NCBI GenBank assembly: GCA_035395685.1
Contig: DAOPBR010000013.1
Location: 1 to 57,609 of the forward strand
Origin: JAKJGA01 sp029554345
GTDB taxonomy: Bacteria > Spirochaetota > UBA4802 > JAFGJZ01
DNA: 57,609 nt
Direction of reading: 5' to 3'
In this document: one piece after another, positions 1 to 9,695 of the stretch
Numbering within the stretch: position 1 is the stretch's first letter
How the letters are laid out: each line of letters starts with the position of its first letter
Program-made: the position numbers and the translations under genes
The notes under the pieces: generated by a model
Databases searched by the model: none
What the model saw: only the letters and a program-made list of their open reading frames with translations
Told to the model about the DNA's origin: nothing

Positions 1-905
1 GCAATTTAAACCTGATAATTATAATGTCTATTGCCGCCTTGGTTCTAGCAGGAGTAATGGATTATGTAGTAAATTATTTCTGGGCAGAAACGATTTCGCG
101 GAAAATTCAGGAAATTGCAGGAAGCGGTACCGGAACTTCAACAGAACTTCTACGAATGGCCTTAAAAGGATTAAAGAAACTGGGATTAGCCTATGCATAT
201 TTTATAGTCGTTTTGCCGGGTGTTCTTATTTGTTTGTATTATATGTATTATTCGTATATTAAAAAAAGCGATGCTTTTTCTGAAATGCCGCTTAGAAGCT
301 TTTTCAAGTATGTTGTAATGTCAGTAGTGAATACTTATGTTTTGATGATTGCAGTTTTATTGGTATTAATGATTCCGATTTTAATAATAGTCGGTATTAT
401 TGCGGCATTTTCTCTGATACCTATTATCGGACCTATTATCGGCGCGCTATTTCAGATAGCACTTCAATTGGTTTCAATGGTTTTTCAGTATATTTTTATG
501 GCAATAATTTCGCAGGCGACGATTCTTTCTGTCTTTAGAAAAATATATCCTATAAGATGCATAAAGCTTTCGTGTCTAATTCCTTTTAAAGCGTGCGGAA
601 ATAAAAAAGGCGGTTTTTTCGGCGGCAATCTCTGGCGTCTTGTATTAGCGAACTTTTTATCCGGATTAATATTTAATTTAGGAGGAATCTTTGTTGCGCT
701 GATTCTGTTTTTAATCGGTTTTTTGATTCCTGACAAAAGTGTATTCGCATATTTGTCAACAGGTTTGATCTTCGCGGTTATGTTTTTAATTATGCTTTTG
801 ATTTGCGCATATTCATTTTCGCTGCAGACAGCTTATACAATTGAGAACCTTTACTTCGGCAATTATCCGTACCTAGAGGAAATAAAGAATGCCTCAGCAG
901 AATAA
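1..905 (+). CDS. Multi-pass membrane protein, 5' end outside the window
   Basis: The reading frame is open to the left edge and the first ATG (24) has no ribosome binding site, so the gene probably starts upstream and is partial here. The visible product (about 300 residues) is very hydrophobic. Membrane stretches lie at roughly residues 52-79, 95-170 (several spans), 203-236 and 240-268, counted from ATG 24, with a basic, cysteine-containing loop near 175-195. It overlaps the next gene by 17 bp and leads a five-gene run with DUF4129-, DUF4350-, MoxR- and DUF58-like products, so it is probably a membrane partner of that system. I do not recognise the family with confidence. Confidence 0.75.
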   Translation, partial: NLNLIIIMSIAALVLAGVMDYVVNYFWAETISRKIQEIAGSGTGTSTELLRMALKGLKKLGLAYAYFIVVLPGVLICLYYMYYSYIKKSDAFSEMPLRSFFKYVVMSVVNTYVLMIAVLLVLMIPILIIVGIIAAFSLIPIIGPIIGALFQIALQLVSMVFQYIFMAIISQATILSVFRKIYPIRCIKLSCLIPFKACGNKKGGFFGGNLWRLVLANFLSGLIFNLGGIFVALILFLIGFLIPDKSVFAYLSTGLIFAVMFLIMLLICAYSFSLQTAYTIENLYFGNYPYLEEIKNASAE

Positions 906-1485
906 TTCTGAGCTCGCGGGACTTTGGGAGACTGAACTGTCAAAGATTCAGTCTCTTGATTCTGTGAATATTCCTGATTTTTTAGGGAATTTCTTTCAAA
1001 AGATATTTGATAAACTTATGAAACTTTTTCACATTTTTGACAATCTTCCGGATATTACGCTTGCGAAGAATATTATGTTTTACGCTTTCTTTATTGTTTT
1101 ACTTGGAGTAATTTTGTTTTTTGTAATTAAATATTTCCGCAGAGATATTGCTGATTTTTTCCGCAGTATCTTTTTCCGGAGAAAGAAAAATATAAATGAA
1201 TATGATTATCTCATTCTTTTTAAACAAGGCAATTATTCCGAGGCGATGCGTCTATTGATCAAATCTGTTTCACAACTGTATCATCTCGGCGGCAAAACTT
1301 TCCGAGAACTTATATTCGGAAATGAATCAATTGCCGATGAGGTTCTTCCGGATGTTTACGGAAGAGTAATTCATAAGAAAGAACGGGCTGACATTGTTTC
1401 ATTTGAATCTGCTGAAAAATATGCTTCAGAAACTTACCCTGAAATTAAAAAAAATAGAAGCAGGCGGATAAGGTCAGTCAAATGA
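889..1485 (+). CDS. DUF4129-like membrane protein of the MoxR cluster
   Basis: 198 residues, with GGA a few bases before the ATG. An N-terminal amphipathic region is followed by one membrane span (about 61-82), a basic stretch, and a C-terminal domain beginning YDYLILFKQGNYSEAMRLL. That domain resembles the C-terminal part of DUF4129 proteins, which commonly sit beside MoxR/DUF58 genes. The gene overlaps its upstream neighbour by 17 bp and the next by 4 bp, so translation is probably coupled. The biochemical role is unknown; an adaptor with a cytoplasmic C-terminal domain is inference. The family call rests on motif impression plus context. Confidence 0.7.
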   Translation: MPQQNNSELAGLWETELSKIQSLDSVNIPDFLGNFFQKIFDKLMKLFHIFDNLPDITLAKNIMFYAFFIVLLGVILFFVIKYFRRDIADFFRSIFFRRKKNINEYDYLILFKQGNYSEAMRLLIKSVSQLYHLGGKTFRELIFGNESIADEVLPDVYGRVIHKKERADIVSFESAEKYASETYPEIKKNRSRRIRSVK

Positions 1486-2726
1486 AAAACCTTTTTTCAA
1501 CAACAAGGCATTATCTGATTGCGTCGGTTATAATTCTTGCTGCGGGTATAGCTCTTTTTATTGCAGCTGAAAACGGCATGGTTAAAGAAAAAGCGGAAAT
1601 GCCTCGTGAAATCAGTGCACAAAGATGGTACAGTGAGGAAACATCTTTTTACAGCGACACACGGTTCGGATATTCCGCGATATTCGCGGCATTGAAGAAA
1701 AAATATAATCTTAATCAGCATTATCTTCCATGGTATCCGGATACCGATTCAACCGGCAAAATAAAAAATAATGTTAAAACTTCAGTTATAATATTGAATC
1801 CGCAAAAAGAGTGGAACGAAACTGAGTCCGAAGAGCTTTTGAAGTATGTCAGCCGCGGAGGAATCGTTTTTCTTATTACCCCTGATATAGACAGTTTTAC
1901 AAATACAAAAAAATTTTTGAAAGCTGCTAAAATCAATTATGACGAAAAGGCAAGAGCAGATTATAAAAACATATTTATTTCTGAACCGGATTTCTTTTTT
2001 CCGACTGCGGCAGGAAGAATATATAATTTTCAGAGAGCGGCTTTACGTATTGATAAATATTTTTCGCTTCAGCGTTTCATGAAGGAATATCCTTTTACTC
2101 CTTTGCTGAAAAGCGCGGAAGGCAACGTCGCTCTTTCGAAAATGCAAAGAGCGGAATGGAACGGCGGAAGCATTTTCTGGCTGTTTTCTGTTCTGCCTTG
2201 TTTTAACGGAGAAAAGAAAGAGCTTACGTTTAAAGACGTTGATATGATTGATATCCTTGAAAAAAGCGGTGTTGATACTTCGGCAATCAAAGATGAATCG
2301 GATAAGTCCGATTTTGCCGAAATGCAGAATGCGAAGCCCATTGCTAAACAAGGATCGCCGGAAATTATTTCTTCAGGTCTTGTTTTTATGGAGAGAATAT
2401 TTACCGTTCTGGGTTCAAAGAACCGGCAGGTTTATACGTTTGAGCATCTTACAACTGGCATAGATTCATCGATGAGTATCTTTTCGTCGTCAGCTTTTTA
2501 TGCCATAATAATAGCCGTAATATTTATTTTCTGCGGAATTATATTTTTTGTGCGCAGCGGCGTGCCGGTAGAAGTTCTTCGCAGAGTTAAATTTGAAGAC
2601 AGAATAAAAAGGTATGACTATTCTTCAATTGAGCCGTTTATTAAAAATGATGCAAAAGCGCGCTTTGCGGCGCAGTTTGTTCAAGCTGAAAAATATTTAA
2701 AGCGAATAAAAGAGGAGATTAAATGA
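1482..2726 (+). CDS. DUF4350-like membrane-anchored protein
   Basis: 414 residues. An N-terminal membrane span (about 10-28) is followed by an extracytoplasmic domain with RFGYSAIFAALKK and later NPQKEWNETESEELLKYVSRGG, the pattern of DUF4350 proteins (a glutamine amidotransferase-like fold in MoxR clusters). A second span lies near 338-358, then a short basic cytoplasmic tail. Both ends overlap the neighbouring genes by 4 bp. In this cluster type the protein is thought to act with the MoxR ATPase and the DUF58 protein at the envelope; the substrate is not known. Confidence 0.75.
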   Translation: MKNLFSTTRHYLIASVIILAAGIALFIAAENGMVKEKAEMPREISAQRWYSEETSFYSDTRFGYSAIFAALKKKYNLNQHYLPWYPDTDSTGKIKNNVKTSVIILNPQKEWNETESEELLKYVSRGGIVFLITPDIDSFTNTKKFLKAAKINYDEKARADYKNIFISEPDFFFPTAAGRIYNFQRAALRIDKYFSLQRFMKEYPFTPLLKSAEGNVALSKMQRAEWNGGSIFWLFSVLPCFNGEKKELTFKDVDMIDILEKSGVDTSAIKDESDKSDFAEMQNAKPIAKQGSPEIISSGLVFMERIFTVLGSKNRQVYTFEHLTTGIDSSMSIFSSSAFYAIIIAVIFIFCGIIFFVRSGVPVEVLRRVKFEDRIKRYDYSSIEPFIKNDAKARFAAQFVQAEKYLKRIKEEIK

Positions 2727-3688
2727 AAAAAAATACGGGAGCAGTTTACCGCGATTTAATTGAAAGATTTCATGAATATATAACTGATGATGCTCTTCTA
2801 GGCGAGATGCTGCTTGCAGGTTATCTGACGAAAGGTCATGTTCTTCTTGAGGGCCCTCCGGGAGTTGCCAAAACATCTGCAGTGAAAGTAATGGGAGCCC
2901 TTCTCGGAAAGAAAACAAAGCGCGTTCAGTTTACTCCTGATTTGATGCCGTCTGATATTACCGGTTATATGCTTCCTGTTTCAAAAAGCGGAGATGATAA
3001 AGGAATCAGTTTGAAGTTTATTCCCGGTCCGGTTTTTTGCGATATTTTTATTGCTGATGAAATAAACCGCTCGCCTGCAAGAACACAGAGTGCGCTTCTT
3101 GAGGCTATGGAAGAACGGATAGTATCTGTTGAAGGAAAGGATTATCCGCTTGATGAACGTTTCTGGGTTCTTGCGACTGAGAATCCGCGCGAAATGGAGG
3201 GAACTTATCCGTTGCCTGAAGCCGAAATCGACCGTTTTTCTCTTGTTCTCCGTGTCGGATATCTCAGCGAAGAAAATGAAATTAATCTGGCTAAGAAATA
3301 TCTTTCGAATGAAATTCCGATCGATGTTTCAAAAATTAAGCCTTTTGCAAAAAGAGATGATTTAATTGCAATGTGGCAAAAGGATTTCAAGGCTCTGACT
3401 TTTTCAGATGAACTGATTTCTTATGCGACCGCAATAGTAAGAAAAACCAGGGATGATGAGCTTCTCCGTTATGGAGCAAGTTCGCGTGCGTTGTTTAATT
3501 TGCTTTCGATAGGCGGAGCCGTTGCCGTGTTTGACGGAAGAGACTATGTTGACTTTGATGACATAAAAAAAATCGCGCTTCCTGTTCTTTCTCACAGAAT
3601 TAAACCGGTTGACTCATTCGGTCTTGAGATTGAGTCTTCAGGCGAAAACGTTAAACGAATTCTTGAGTCTGTAGAGGTTCCGCGCTGA
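2723..3688 (+). CDS. MoxR-family AAA+ ATPase
   Basis: 321 residues, a normal length for MoxR ATPases. Walker A is GPPGVAKT (44-51). Walker B is IFIADEINR, with the family SPARTQSALLEAMEE helix just after, followed by the sensor region (VLATENP) and the arginine-rich PLPEAEIDRF segment. MoxR proteins are chaperone-like ATPases that mature or insert partner proteins, often together with DUF58/VWA proteins. The ATG overlaps the stop of the DUF4350-like gene, and the DUF58 gene starts directly after this stop. The family is clear from sequence; the client is not. Confidence 0.92.
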   Translation: MKKNTGAVYRDLIERFHEYITDDALLGEMLLAGYLTKGHVLLEGPPGVAKTSAVKVMGALLGKKTKRVQFTPDLMPSDITGYMLPVSKSGDDKGISLKFIPGPVFCDIFIADEINRSPARTQSALLEAMEERIVSVEGKDYPLDERFWVLATENPREMEGTYPLPEAEIDRFSLVLRVGYLSEENEINLAKKYLSNEIPIDVSKIKPFAKRDDLIAMWQKDFKALTFSDELISYATAIVRKTRDDELLRYGASSRALFNLLSIGGAVAVFDGRDYVDFDDIKKIALPVLSHRIKPVDSFGLEIESSGENVKRILESVEVPR

Positions 3689-5044
3689 ATGTTCTATGAA
3701 CTGTATGCCCAGGGTATAATAACTCTTTCGACTCTTTTAATCAGCCTTGCTCTTTTAGCGCTGATTTTAATATTCTCAATTATTCTGTACAGAAGCAGAA
3801 TAATCATTTCGATGAAATATTTTTCTTTTGCTGTATTGTTTTCTGCCGGAGTGTGTTTTTTTCTTCCGCCGGAATTATGGCTGAAAGTTGCCGCCGTAAT
3901 GATTGTTTTCGGATTTGTTCAAGGAATTATCCTTTGTCTTTTTGTGAAGCTTAGCGGAATCGGCGGCATAAATCTGAAATATTCTCATGCAAGAATTGCT
4001 TTTGTAGGAATAAATGAAACATTGTCTGCTGAAGTGAAAATCAGGCGTTTTTCATTTCTTGCAAAATATTTCAGTTATTATATTGAGGGAAGTGACAGCT
4101 GTTATCTGAGAATTAAACCCGAAGCAAAGCAGTTTTCATATCAACCAGGAAAAATACTCTCATTTGATGTGGATGTTTCGTTTGCTCTCAGAGGTTATGA
4201 TAAAGATTCAAATCTATTCGGTTATATTGCGCTCAAATATCCATATAGTCTGATTTTTCCATGGAGAAAGAAAGCAGTTTTAATTCTGCCTGAACTTGCT
4301 GTTTTAAGTTCATCATTTGCAGTTTTTGCAGGCAAGAAAATTCCAAAATCGGATGACCTGAATAAACTGACGCCTGTCAGAAGACTATCTAAACTGCGTA
4401 CGGAATCTTTTCTTCATCTTGCTAAATTTTCAGCCGGAGAATCTCTTTCACAAATTGATTTCAGGGCGAGCATGCGTTCGAAAGAAATTATTTCTAAGAA
4501 GTATTCAAAAAGTATCGATCTTCGCGCCTTAACGGCTATAGGATTCGGAAGAAGAGTTCTATCAGCCGGAGTTCCAGAAGAGATGCTTTCAGTTTTCGGA
4601 AAGATGATTGCCGAAAATTTCGCCAAAGGAATTCATACCGACGCGGTATTGTTCGATATGGCATGCCGGCAAAATTATGATTTGTCCACCGATTCATCTA
4701 AGGCTCTCCGTTTCGGAAAAGATATCGCTTCGGTACAACCGACAGTTCATGAAGAGGATGAATTCTGTATACCTGAAACTATCGGCAGAAGAATAAAAGA
4801 TTATACTCATTTCAGGCTTCTTATTGCGTGGGGAGGATCTTTTGACTGTTCGCGCGCGATTGAAGTCGCCTCGATGTTTGTCAAAAACGGAGCTGATGCG
4901 GAAATAAACATTTATGCTCCTGAGGTTTTTTCCATTCTTGATAAAAATGCGGATGCTAAGGCTTCAGTTTTTTTTGGAAAACTTATGGATGAATATTCTA
5001 TGAAGGCCAAAAAATGCGGGGTTGATGTAATCTGGTTTTCTTGA
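3689..5044 (+). CDS. DUF58 domain protein
   Basis: 451 residues. Two N-terminal membrane spans (about 13-32 and 45-65, with more hydrophobic sequence to about 92) are followed by a soluble domain. The DUF58 hallmark region is at about 247-275 (SAGESLSQIDFRASMRSKE), preceded by the usual hydrophobic YPYSLIFPW segment. The start codon abuts the stop of the MoxR gene without a gap. MoxR-DUF58 pairs are widespread; the DUF58 protein often has a VWA-like fold and is a candidate client of the ATPase. It ends the cluster and converges on the DinB-like gene. Confidence 0.85.
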   Translation: MFYELYAQGIITLSTLLISLALLALILIFSIILYRSRIIISMKYFSFAVLFSAGVCFFLPPELWLKVAAVMIVFGFVQGIILCLFVKLSGIGGINLKYSHARIAFVGINETLSAEVKIRRFSFLAKYFSYYIEGSDSCYLRIKPEAKQFSYQPGKILSFDVDVSFALRGYDKDSNLFGYIALKYPYSLIFPWRKKAVLILPELAVLSSSFAVFAGKKIPKSDDLNKLTPVRRLSKLRTESFLHLAKFSAGESLSQIDFRASMRSKEIISKKYSKSIDLRALTAIGFGRRVLSAGVPEEMLSVFGKMIAENFAKGIHTDAVLFDMACRQNYDLSTDSSKALRFGKDIASVQPTVHEEDEFCIPETIGRRIKDYTHFRLLIAWGGSFDCSRAIEVASMFVKNGADAEINIYAPEVFSILDKNADAKASVFFGKLMDEYSMKAKKCGVDVIWFS

Positions 5045-5093
5045 TGCGTTTAAACGTATAATGATATTAACGAATAAATAATCCTTTGATTAC

Positions 5094-5579
5094 TTAGTCT
5101 ATATTATTGATGAAATCATCTCTAGTCAGGAAAAGTTCTTCTACTCTGTACATGTGCCAGTACTCATGAAAAATCATGTGTGTAACGATTATAGGGATAC
5201 TATATTTTTTGTACTCTTTATGTAAAGCTTCTCTTCGCAATTCTTCTTCGCTGCATGATTCGATAATTTCTATCTGCTGATTTCTGTATGTTTTATATTC
5301 AGTAAGTGCCGCAGAGATTGAGTTGTATTTGCTGCCGATGCTATTATCATTTTGCGGAAAATATGGTTCTATGACGGGATCAATATTGTTTTTGATCGTT
5401 TCAATTCTTTCCAGAAGCATTTTTTGAACACCGCAAATGTGGTATAAGTGTTCGCGTATTGTCCATGATTCGGTGTTTATTTTTCGGTCAAAATCACTGT
5501 CATTAATCTGAGATATGAAAGAGTTGGTGATATCGGGAATATTTTTGAGTGTAATCAATTCGTTAAAGTTTATCATCAT
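5094..5579 (-). CDS. DinB/YfiT-like family protein
   Basis: 161 residues. The layout fits the DinB four-helix superfamily: WTIREHLYHICG near residue 45 gives one histidine, and HMIFHEYWHMYRVEEL near 133-148 gives two more, matching the three-histidine metal site usual in this family. Members are putative metal-dependent thiol transferases, often of unknown substrate. The ORF begins with two consecutive ATG codons and the start is not sharply decided. It is the last gene of a minus-strand group and converges on the DUF58 gene. Confidence 0.75.
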   Translation of the reverse strand: MMINFNELITLKNIPDITNSFISQINDSDFDRKINTESWTIREHLYHICGVQKMLLERIETIKNNIDPVIEPYFPQNDNSIGSKYNSISAALTEYKTYRNQQIEIIESCSEEELRREALHKEYKKYSIPIIVTHMIFHEYWHMYRVEELFLTRDDFINNID

Positions 5580-5630
5580 TTTGAACCTTTATGAATAATA
5601 TCGAAGTATTTGATACAAAAATTCGTTGTT

Positions 5631-5972
5631 TCATATTCTTCCCCAATCGTCTTTGATTCTTACAATATCAGTTTCGATGCATTCGCCTAATTGAGTTTCA
5701 ATAAATATAAAATCTTCTTTTCCGGTATTTTCAACCTGATGAACTCCTTCAACCGGAATGTTAACCACATCTCCGGCAGTTAATTCTTTCGATTTTCCGT
5801 TGAGTGAGAATAAACCTTTGCCCTGGACTATTACCCAGTTTTCGCTCCGAAGCATGTGCTTTTGAAGCGAGAGCCTCATGCCGGAATGAACAATGATTCT
5901 CTTGACCCTGTAATTTCTTTCATTGATATATTCTTCCCACTTGCCCCATGGTCTTTCTTCTTCGAAAATCAT
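5631..5972 (-). CDS. Cupin protein, like the C-terminal domain of type II phosphomannose isomerase
   Basis: 113 residues. RPWGKWEEY at the N-terminus, then the cupin motif around LSLQKHMLRSENW (Q37, H39, E44) and VEGVHQVENTG (H78), then ETQLGECIETDIVRIKDDWGR. This is closely the pattern of the isomerase domain of bifunctional mannose-1-phosphate guanylyltransferase/mannose-6-phosphate isomerase, but without the nucleotidyltransferase half. The putative metal ligands Q37, H39, E44 and H78 are all present. It may be a stand-alone sugar-phosphate isomerase; the substrate is inferred. Confidence 0.8.
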   Translation of the reverse strand: MIFEEERPWGKWEEYINERNYRVKRIIVHSGMRLSLQKHMLRSENWVIVQGKGLFSLNGKSKELTAGDVVNIPVEGVHQVENTGKEDFIFIETQLGECIETDIVRIKDDWGRI

Positions 5973-6033
5973 TAATTGCCCCGTGATTTATCAGATAAGA
6001 ATTTAATCATGATCCGATGTATTTAGTAAAGAG

Positions 6034-6435
6034 TTATACTTTCGGATTTACAGCTCTGTCAACATAAGCAAGCTCGATAATATTTCCGTCCGGATCGCAA
6101 ACGGCGCTTTCATAAAAACCGTCATCGTACTGCTCTTTTATTTTTTTCATTTCGACGTTCTGACTGATAAAATAATCAGTGAGTCTGTCAACTTCTTCTT
6201 TGGAATCGACTTCAAGAGAAAAATGCGAGTATCCTGTTTTTTCATTTAAATCAGCGTCTGAAATGGCGGTACGGGTCATAATTTCAATTTTTGTTCCTGA
6301 AGATATTTCGATGAAGACACATGAGAAATCTCCGGCAGTGTGACGGAAAAGAACGGAAGCGTTGAAGTGTTTTTTGTAGAATTCTATTGAGCGTTCGATG
6401 TTTTTTGTCCAGAAAGCTATGTGATGAAGTTTCAT
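6034..6435 (-). CDS. VOC (glyoxalase/bleomycin resistance) family protein
   Basis: 133 residues with two beta-alpha-beta-beta-beta modules. HHIAFWTKNIERSIEFYKKHF opens the first and YSHFSLEV the second; CDPDGNIIELAY closes the protein. Likely metal ligands are a histidine near the N-terminus, a glutamate in TKIEIM, the histidine of YSHF and the glutamate of NIIEL, as in lactoylglutathione lyase-like enzymes. The substrate cannot be assigned. The start overlaps the stop of the upstream lipoprotein gene by 4 bp. Confidence 0.85.
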   Translation of the reverse strand: MKLHHIAFWTKNIERSIEFYKKHFNASVLFRHTAGDFSCVFIEISSGTKIEIMTRTAISDADLNEKTGYSHFSLEVDSKEEVDRLTDYFISQNVEMKKIKEQYDDGFYESAVCDPDGNIIELAYVDRAVNPKV

Positions 6436-6851
6436 TCCAGTATCTCCGCGCGTATATAGTTGTTTACTTTAACAGTTTTACCTCTTGGATCTATTTCTGT
6501 TCCTTCTGTGTAATAAATTATGAATATTTTGCCGAAAAGTTTCCTGTTCTGAACAGGAAGAAGATTGTCTTTGGCCGGTACAAAAAAGCCGTATTCGGGA
6601 TTGTCTTTTGAGCGGAATGTCATTACTGTTTTCTGTGCGTTTCTGAACTTTAAATAATACCCGCTTCCTTCAAATCCCATGAATCCGCCGATATATCTTC
6701 CTGTGAATAACAATATATCATCTTCTTTATCTGCTGCGGATTCTGCTTGAATATTTTTTGACGGTATAGGTTCGGTTTTAATCTGTGTTGCGTTTTTTTC
6801 AGCGCATGAAATGGAAAGAGAAAGAATTATTGCTATAAATGCTGTTTTCAT
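6432..6851 (-). CDS. Small putative lipoprotein
   Basis: Start chosen at 6851 (139 residues). The frame extends upstream to 6986, but that would run into polA on the other strand. The internal ATG has GGAG about ten bases before it and opens a clear lipoprotein signal: MKTAFIAIILSLSISC, with SISC as lipobox. The mature part is charged and contains FTGRYIGGFMGFEGSGYYLKF near 50-70. No family recognised. It is translationally coupled to the VOC gene. Confidence 0.7.
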   Translation of the reverse strand: MKTAFIAIILSLSISCAEKNATQIKTEPIPSKNIQAESAADKEDDILLFTGRYIGGFMGFEGSGYYLKFRNAQKTVMTFRSKDNPEYGFFVPAKDNLLPVQNRKLFGKIFIIYYTEGTEIDPRGKTVKVNNYIRAEILE

Positions 6852-6956
6852 TGATGCAGGCTCCGGTAAATGTATTAGTATCAGGAATCTGATTTTCAAG
6901 ATATATATCAAGTTTTTTATTATTGCAATAAATCGATTTTTATTCTCTCTGGATTT

Positions 6957-9659
6957 ATGAAGAAATTTTATATTATTGACGGTCATGCGCTTTGCTACCG
7001 CGCTTATTACGCTTTCATAAAAAATCCCCTGATTAATTCGAAGGGTCAGAATACTTCAGCTGTTTACGGATTCGCCAAAATGCTGTTGAAGCTTGTTGCC
7101 GAACAGAAGCCCGATTATCTCGCTGTCGCGTTTGATCCGAAAGAGAAATCATTCCGTTTCAAGCTTTATGATGAATATAAGGCAAACAGAAAGAAAATGC
7201 CTGATGACCTCCGTCAGCAGATTGAAGAAATCAAAAATCTCGTCGGACGCCTGGGAATTCCGTCGCTCATATCAGATGGGTTTGAAGCCGATGACGTTCT
7301 TGGTTCTGTCGCTAAAAAATTCGGAAAGGACTCGACTGCAGTCGTTTTGGTGACCGGAGATAAAGACGCCTATCAGCTTGTTAATCCCAATGTTTCCATT
7401 TACGCGAATACAAAGGGAATTTCCGAATATGATATCTATGACCGGGAAAAAGTATTTTCAAAGCTTTCAATTTATCCCGAACAGGTTATCGATTACATGG
7501 CTCTCACCGGAGATACTGCTGATAATGTTCCGGGGATAAAGGGTATCGGTGAGAAGACAGCGCTTAAGCTTATTTCTGATTACGGTTCTCTCGATGGAAT
7601 ATTCGCTAATTCGGAAAAGCTTAAGGGAAAGCTCAAGGATCAGATTGAAAACGGAAAGGACTCGGCATATCTCAGCAAAGAGCTCGTTACGATTAATTGC
7701 GATGTCGAAATAAATCATTCTCTTGATGATTTTTTATTTAAGGGAATTGATAATGCAAAGGCTCTCGAATATTTCCGCGAACTTGAAATGAATTCGCTGA
7801 TAAATGAATTTTCCGCTCAGCAAGAGGAAAAAACTTTTGAGGCGGAAATTAAAAATTATATTACTGTAACAACACGCGCTAAGCTTGATGAAATGCTTGC
7901 TTCAATAAGAGAGAAGGGTATCGTTTCAATCGACACAGAAACGACTTCCGTCAAACCGATGGAAGCTTCAATTGTAGGTGTTTCTTTTTCGGTTGAAGAG
8001 AAGCAAGGATGGTATATCCCTGCTGATCAGGCGGATTTATTTTCAGAAAAGAGATGCGAATTCTCATTTGATGAAGCTCTTTCGCTCATTAAGGCAATTC
8101 TCGAAGATGATTCAATAAAAAAAATCGGCCAGAATATCAAATACGACATACTCGTTTACCGCAATGCCGGAATTGATGTCAGAGGTGTAATCTTTGACAC
8201 GATGATCGCCTCATACGTTCTTGAAAACGACAGGCGCCGCCATAATCTCGATGACATGGCGCTGGATTATCTGAATTATAAAACAATAACTTATGACGAT
8301 ATTACGGGAACGGGAAAGAACAGACTGGATATCCGTGATGTTCCGCTTGATAAAATTTCTGAATATGCCGCCGAAGATACGGATATTGCACTCAGACTGT
8401 TTAATTATCTCAAACCGCGAATTGAAGCGGAAGAGAGCCTTAAAAAACTGTTTTATGATATTGAAATGCCCTTGGTTGAGGTGCTGGCGGATATGGAGTA
8501 TTGCGGAGTAAAAATCGACAAAGCCCACTTCGCATATCTTTCGAACCATCTTTCATCATTGATGAATGAATGCGAAGAAAAAATATATTCACTAGCCGGC
8601 GGCAAGCTCAATCTGAATTCGACAAAAGAGCTTGCATCGCTTCTTTTTGATAAGCTCGGTCTCAAGACTTCAAAGAAAACAAAAACAGGTTATTCTACTG
8701 ATATTTCCGTCCTTGAATCTCTTAAAGGATCGCATGAAATAATCGATTATATAATTGACTACCGTATTTACAATAAGCTGAACGGAACTTATATCGCTCC
8801 GATTCCTCTTCTCGTAAATGAGCGGACGGGAAGGGTTCATACGAGTTATAATCAGACGATTGTTTCTACCGGGCGACTTTCATCGACAGAGCCCAACTTG
8901 CAGAATATTCCTGCAAAGAGTGATTTTGTAAAAAAAGTCAGAAGAGGTTTTGTTCCGGAGAAAGGCTATATTCTGCTTTCGGCGGATTATTCGCAGATTG
9001 AACTACGCTTAGCAGCTCATATCACGGGTGACGCGAATATGAAAAAAGCGTTCACTGAAAAAATTGATATTCATAATATGACGGCTTCAAGCGTTTTCGG
9101 CGTGAGTGCGGATGAGGTAACTCCTCAGATGCGGCGTCAGGCAAAGATAATAAATTTCGCTACAATTTACGGAGTGACTCCTTTCGGTCTTTCTCAGCAG
9201 GCTGATATTTCAATGAGCGACGCGAAAGTATTTATTGAAAAGTATTATGAAACGTATCCGAAGTTCCGCGATTATATCGACCGTATTGTAGCTTTTGCAT
9301 CAGAAAAAGGTTATGTTGAAACCATATGCGGAAGAAGACGCTATATCCCTGATATTGCTTCGTCGGTTTCGTTTAGACGTGAAGGTGCTGAACGAATCGC
9401 GATAAATACTCCCATTCAGGGTTCATCCGCAGATATGATAAAGATAGCCATGCGCGATATTCATTCGGATTTTATCATTAAGAAATTGAAGTCGCGGATA
9501 ATACTTCAGGTTCATGATGAGCTTGTAGTAGAAACTCATGAAAGTGAAAAGGATGAAGTGAGTTCCATTGTGCGAAGCAGAATGGAAAACGCTATAAAGC
9601 TTGATGTCCCGGTTGTTGTTGATATAAAGACTGCTGATAACTGGGCTGAAGCGCATTAG
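6957..9659 (+). CDS. polA: DNA polymerase I
   Basis: 900 residues, full length. The N-terminal 5'-3' exonuclease domain (about 1-290) begins YIIDGHALCYRAYYAF and includes the helix-hairpin-helix GIKGIGEKTA. The 3'-5' exonuclease domain (about 300-490) keeps its catalytic D-x-E (SIDTETTS near 325) and YAAEDTD, so proofreading is probably active. In the polymerase domain, motif A is SADYSQIELR (about 675), the O-helix is RRQAKIINFATIYG (about 725-738) and motif C is QVHDELV (about 851). It fills gaps and removes primers. It diverges from the lipoprotein gene group. Confidence 0.97.
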   Translation: MKKFYIIDGHALCYRAYYAFIKNPLINSKGQNTSAVYGFAKMLLKLVAEQKPDYLAVAFDPKEKSFRFKLYDEYKANRKKMPDDLRQQIEEIKNLVGRLGIPSLISDGFEADDVLGSVAKKFGKDSTAVVLVTGDKDAYQLVNPNVSIYANTKGISEYDIYDREKVFSKLSIYPEQVIDYMALTGDTADNVPGIKGIGEKTALKLISDYGSLDGIFANSEKLKGKLKDQIENGKDSAYLSKELVTINCDVEINHSLDDFLFKGIDNAKALEYFRELEMNSLINEFSAQQEEKTFEAEIKNYITVTTRAKLDEMLASIREKGIVSIDTETTSVKPMEASIVGVSFSVEEKQGWYIPADQADLFSEKRCEFSFDEALSLIKAILEDDSIKKIGQNIKYDILVYRNAGIDVRGVIFDTMIASYVLENDRRRHNLDDMALDYLNYKTITYDDITGTGKNRLDIRDVPLDKISEYAAEDTDIALRLFNYLKPRIEAEESLKKLFYDIEMPLVEVLADMEYCGVKIDKAHFAYLSNHLSSLMNECEEKIYSLAGGKLNLNSTKELASLLFDKLGLKTSKKTKTGYSTDISVLESLKGSHEIIDYIIDYRIYNKLNGTYIAPIPLLVNERTGRVHTSYNQTIVSTGRLSSTEPNLQNIPAKSDFVKKVRRGFVPEKGYILLSADYSQIELRLAAHITGDANMKKAFTEKIDIHNMTASSVFGVSADEVTPQMRRQAKIINFATIYGVTPFGLSQQADISMSDAKVFIEKYYETYPKFRDYIDRIVAFASEKGYVETICGRRRYIPDIASSVSFRREGAERIAINTPIQGSSADMIKIAMRDIHSDFIIKKLKSRIILQVHDELVVETHESEKDEVSSIVRSRMENAIKLDVPVVVDIKTADNWAEAH

Positions 9660-9695
9660 GGAGTAATTGTTTTCATTGATAGATTAGGGGGAATT

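Noticed and set aside
6852..6986. N-terminal extension of the small lipoprotein to 6986
   Set aside because: It would overlap polA on the other strand and bury the lipoprotein signal; the ATG at 6851 has its own ribosome site.
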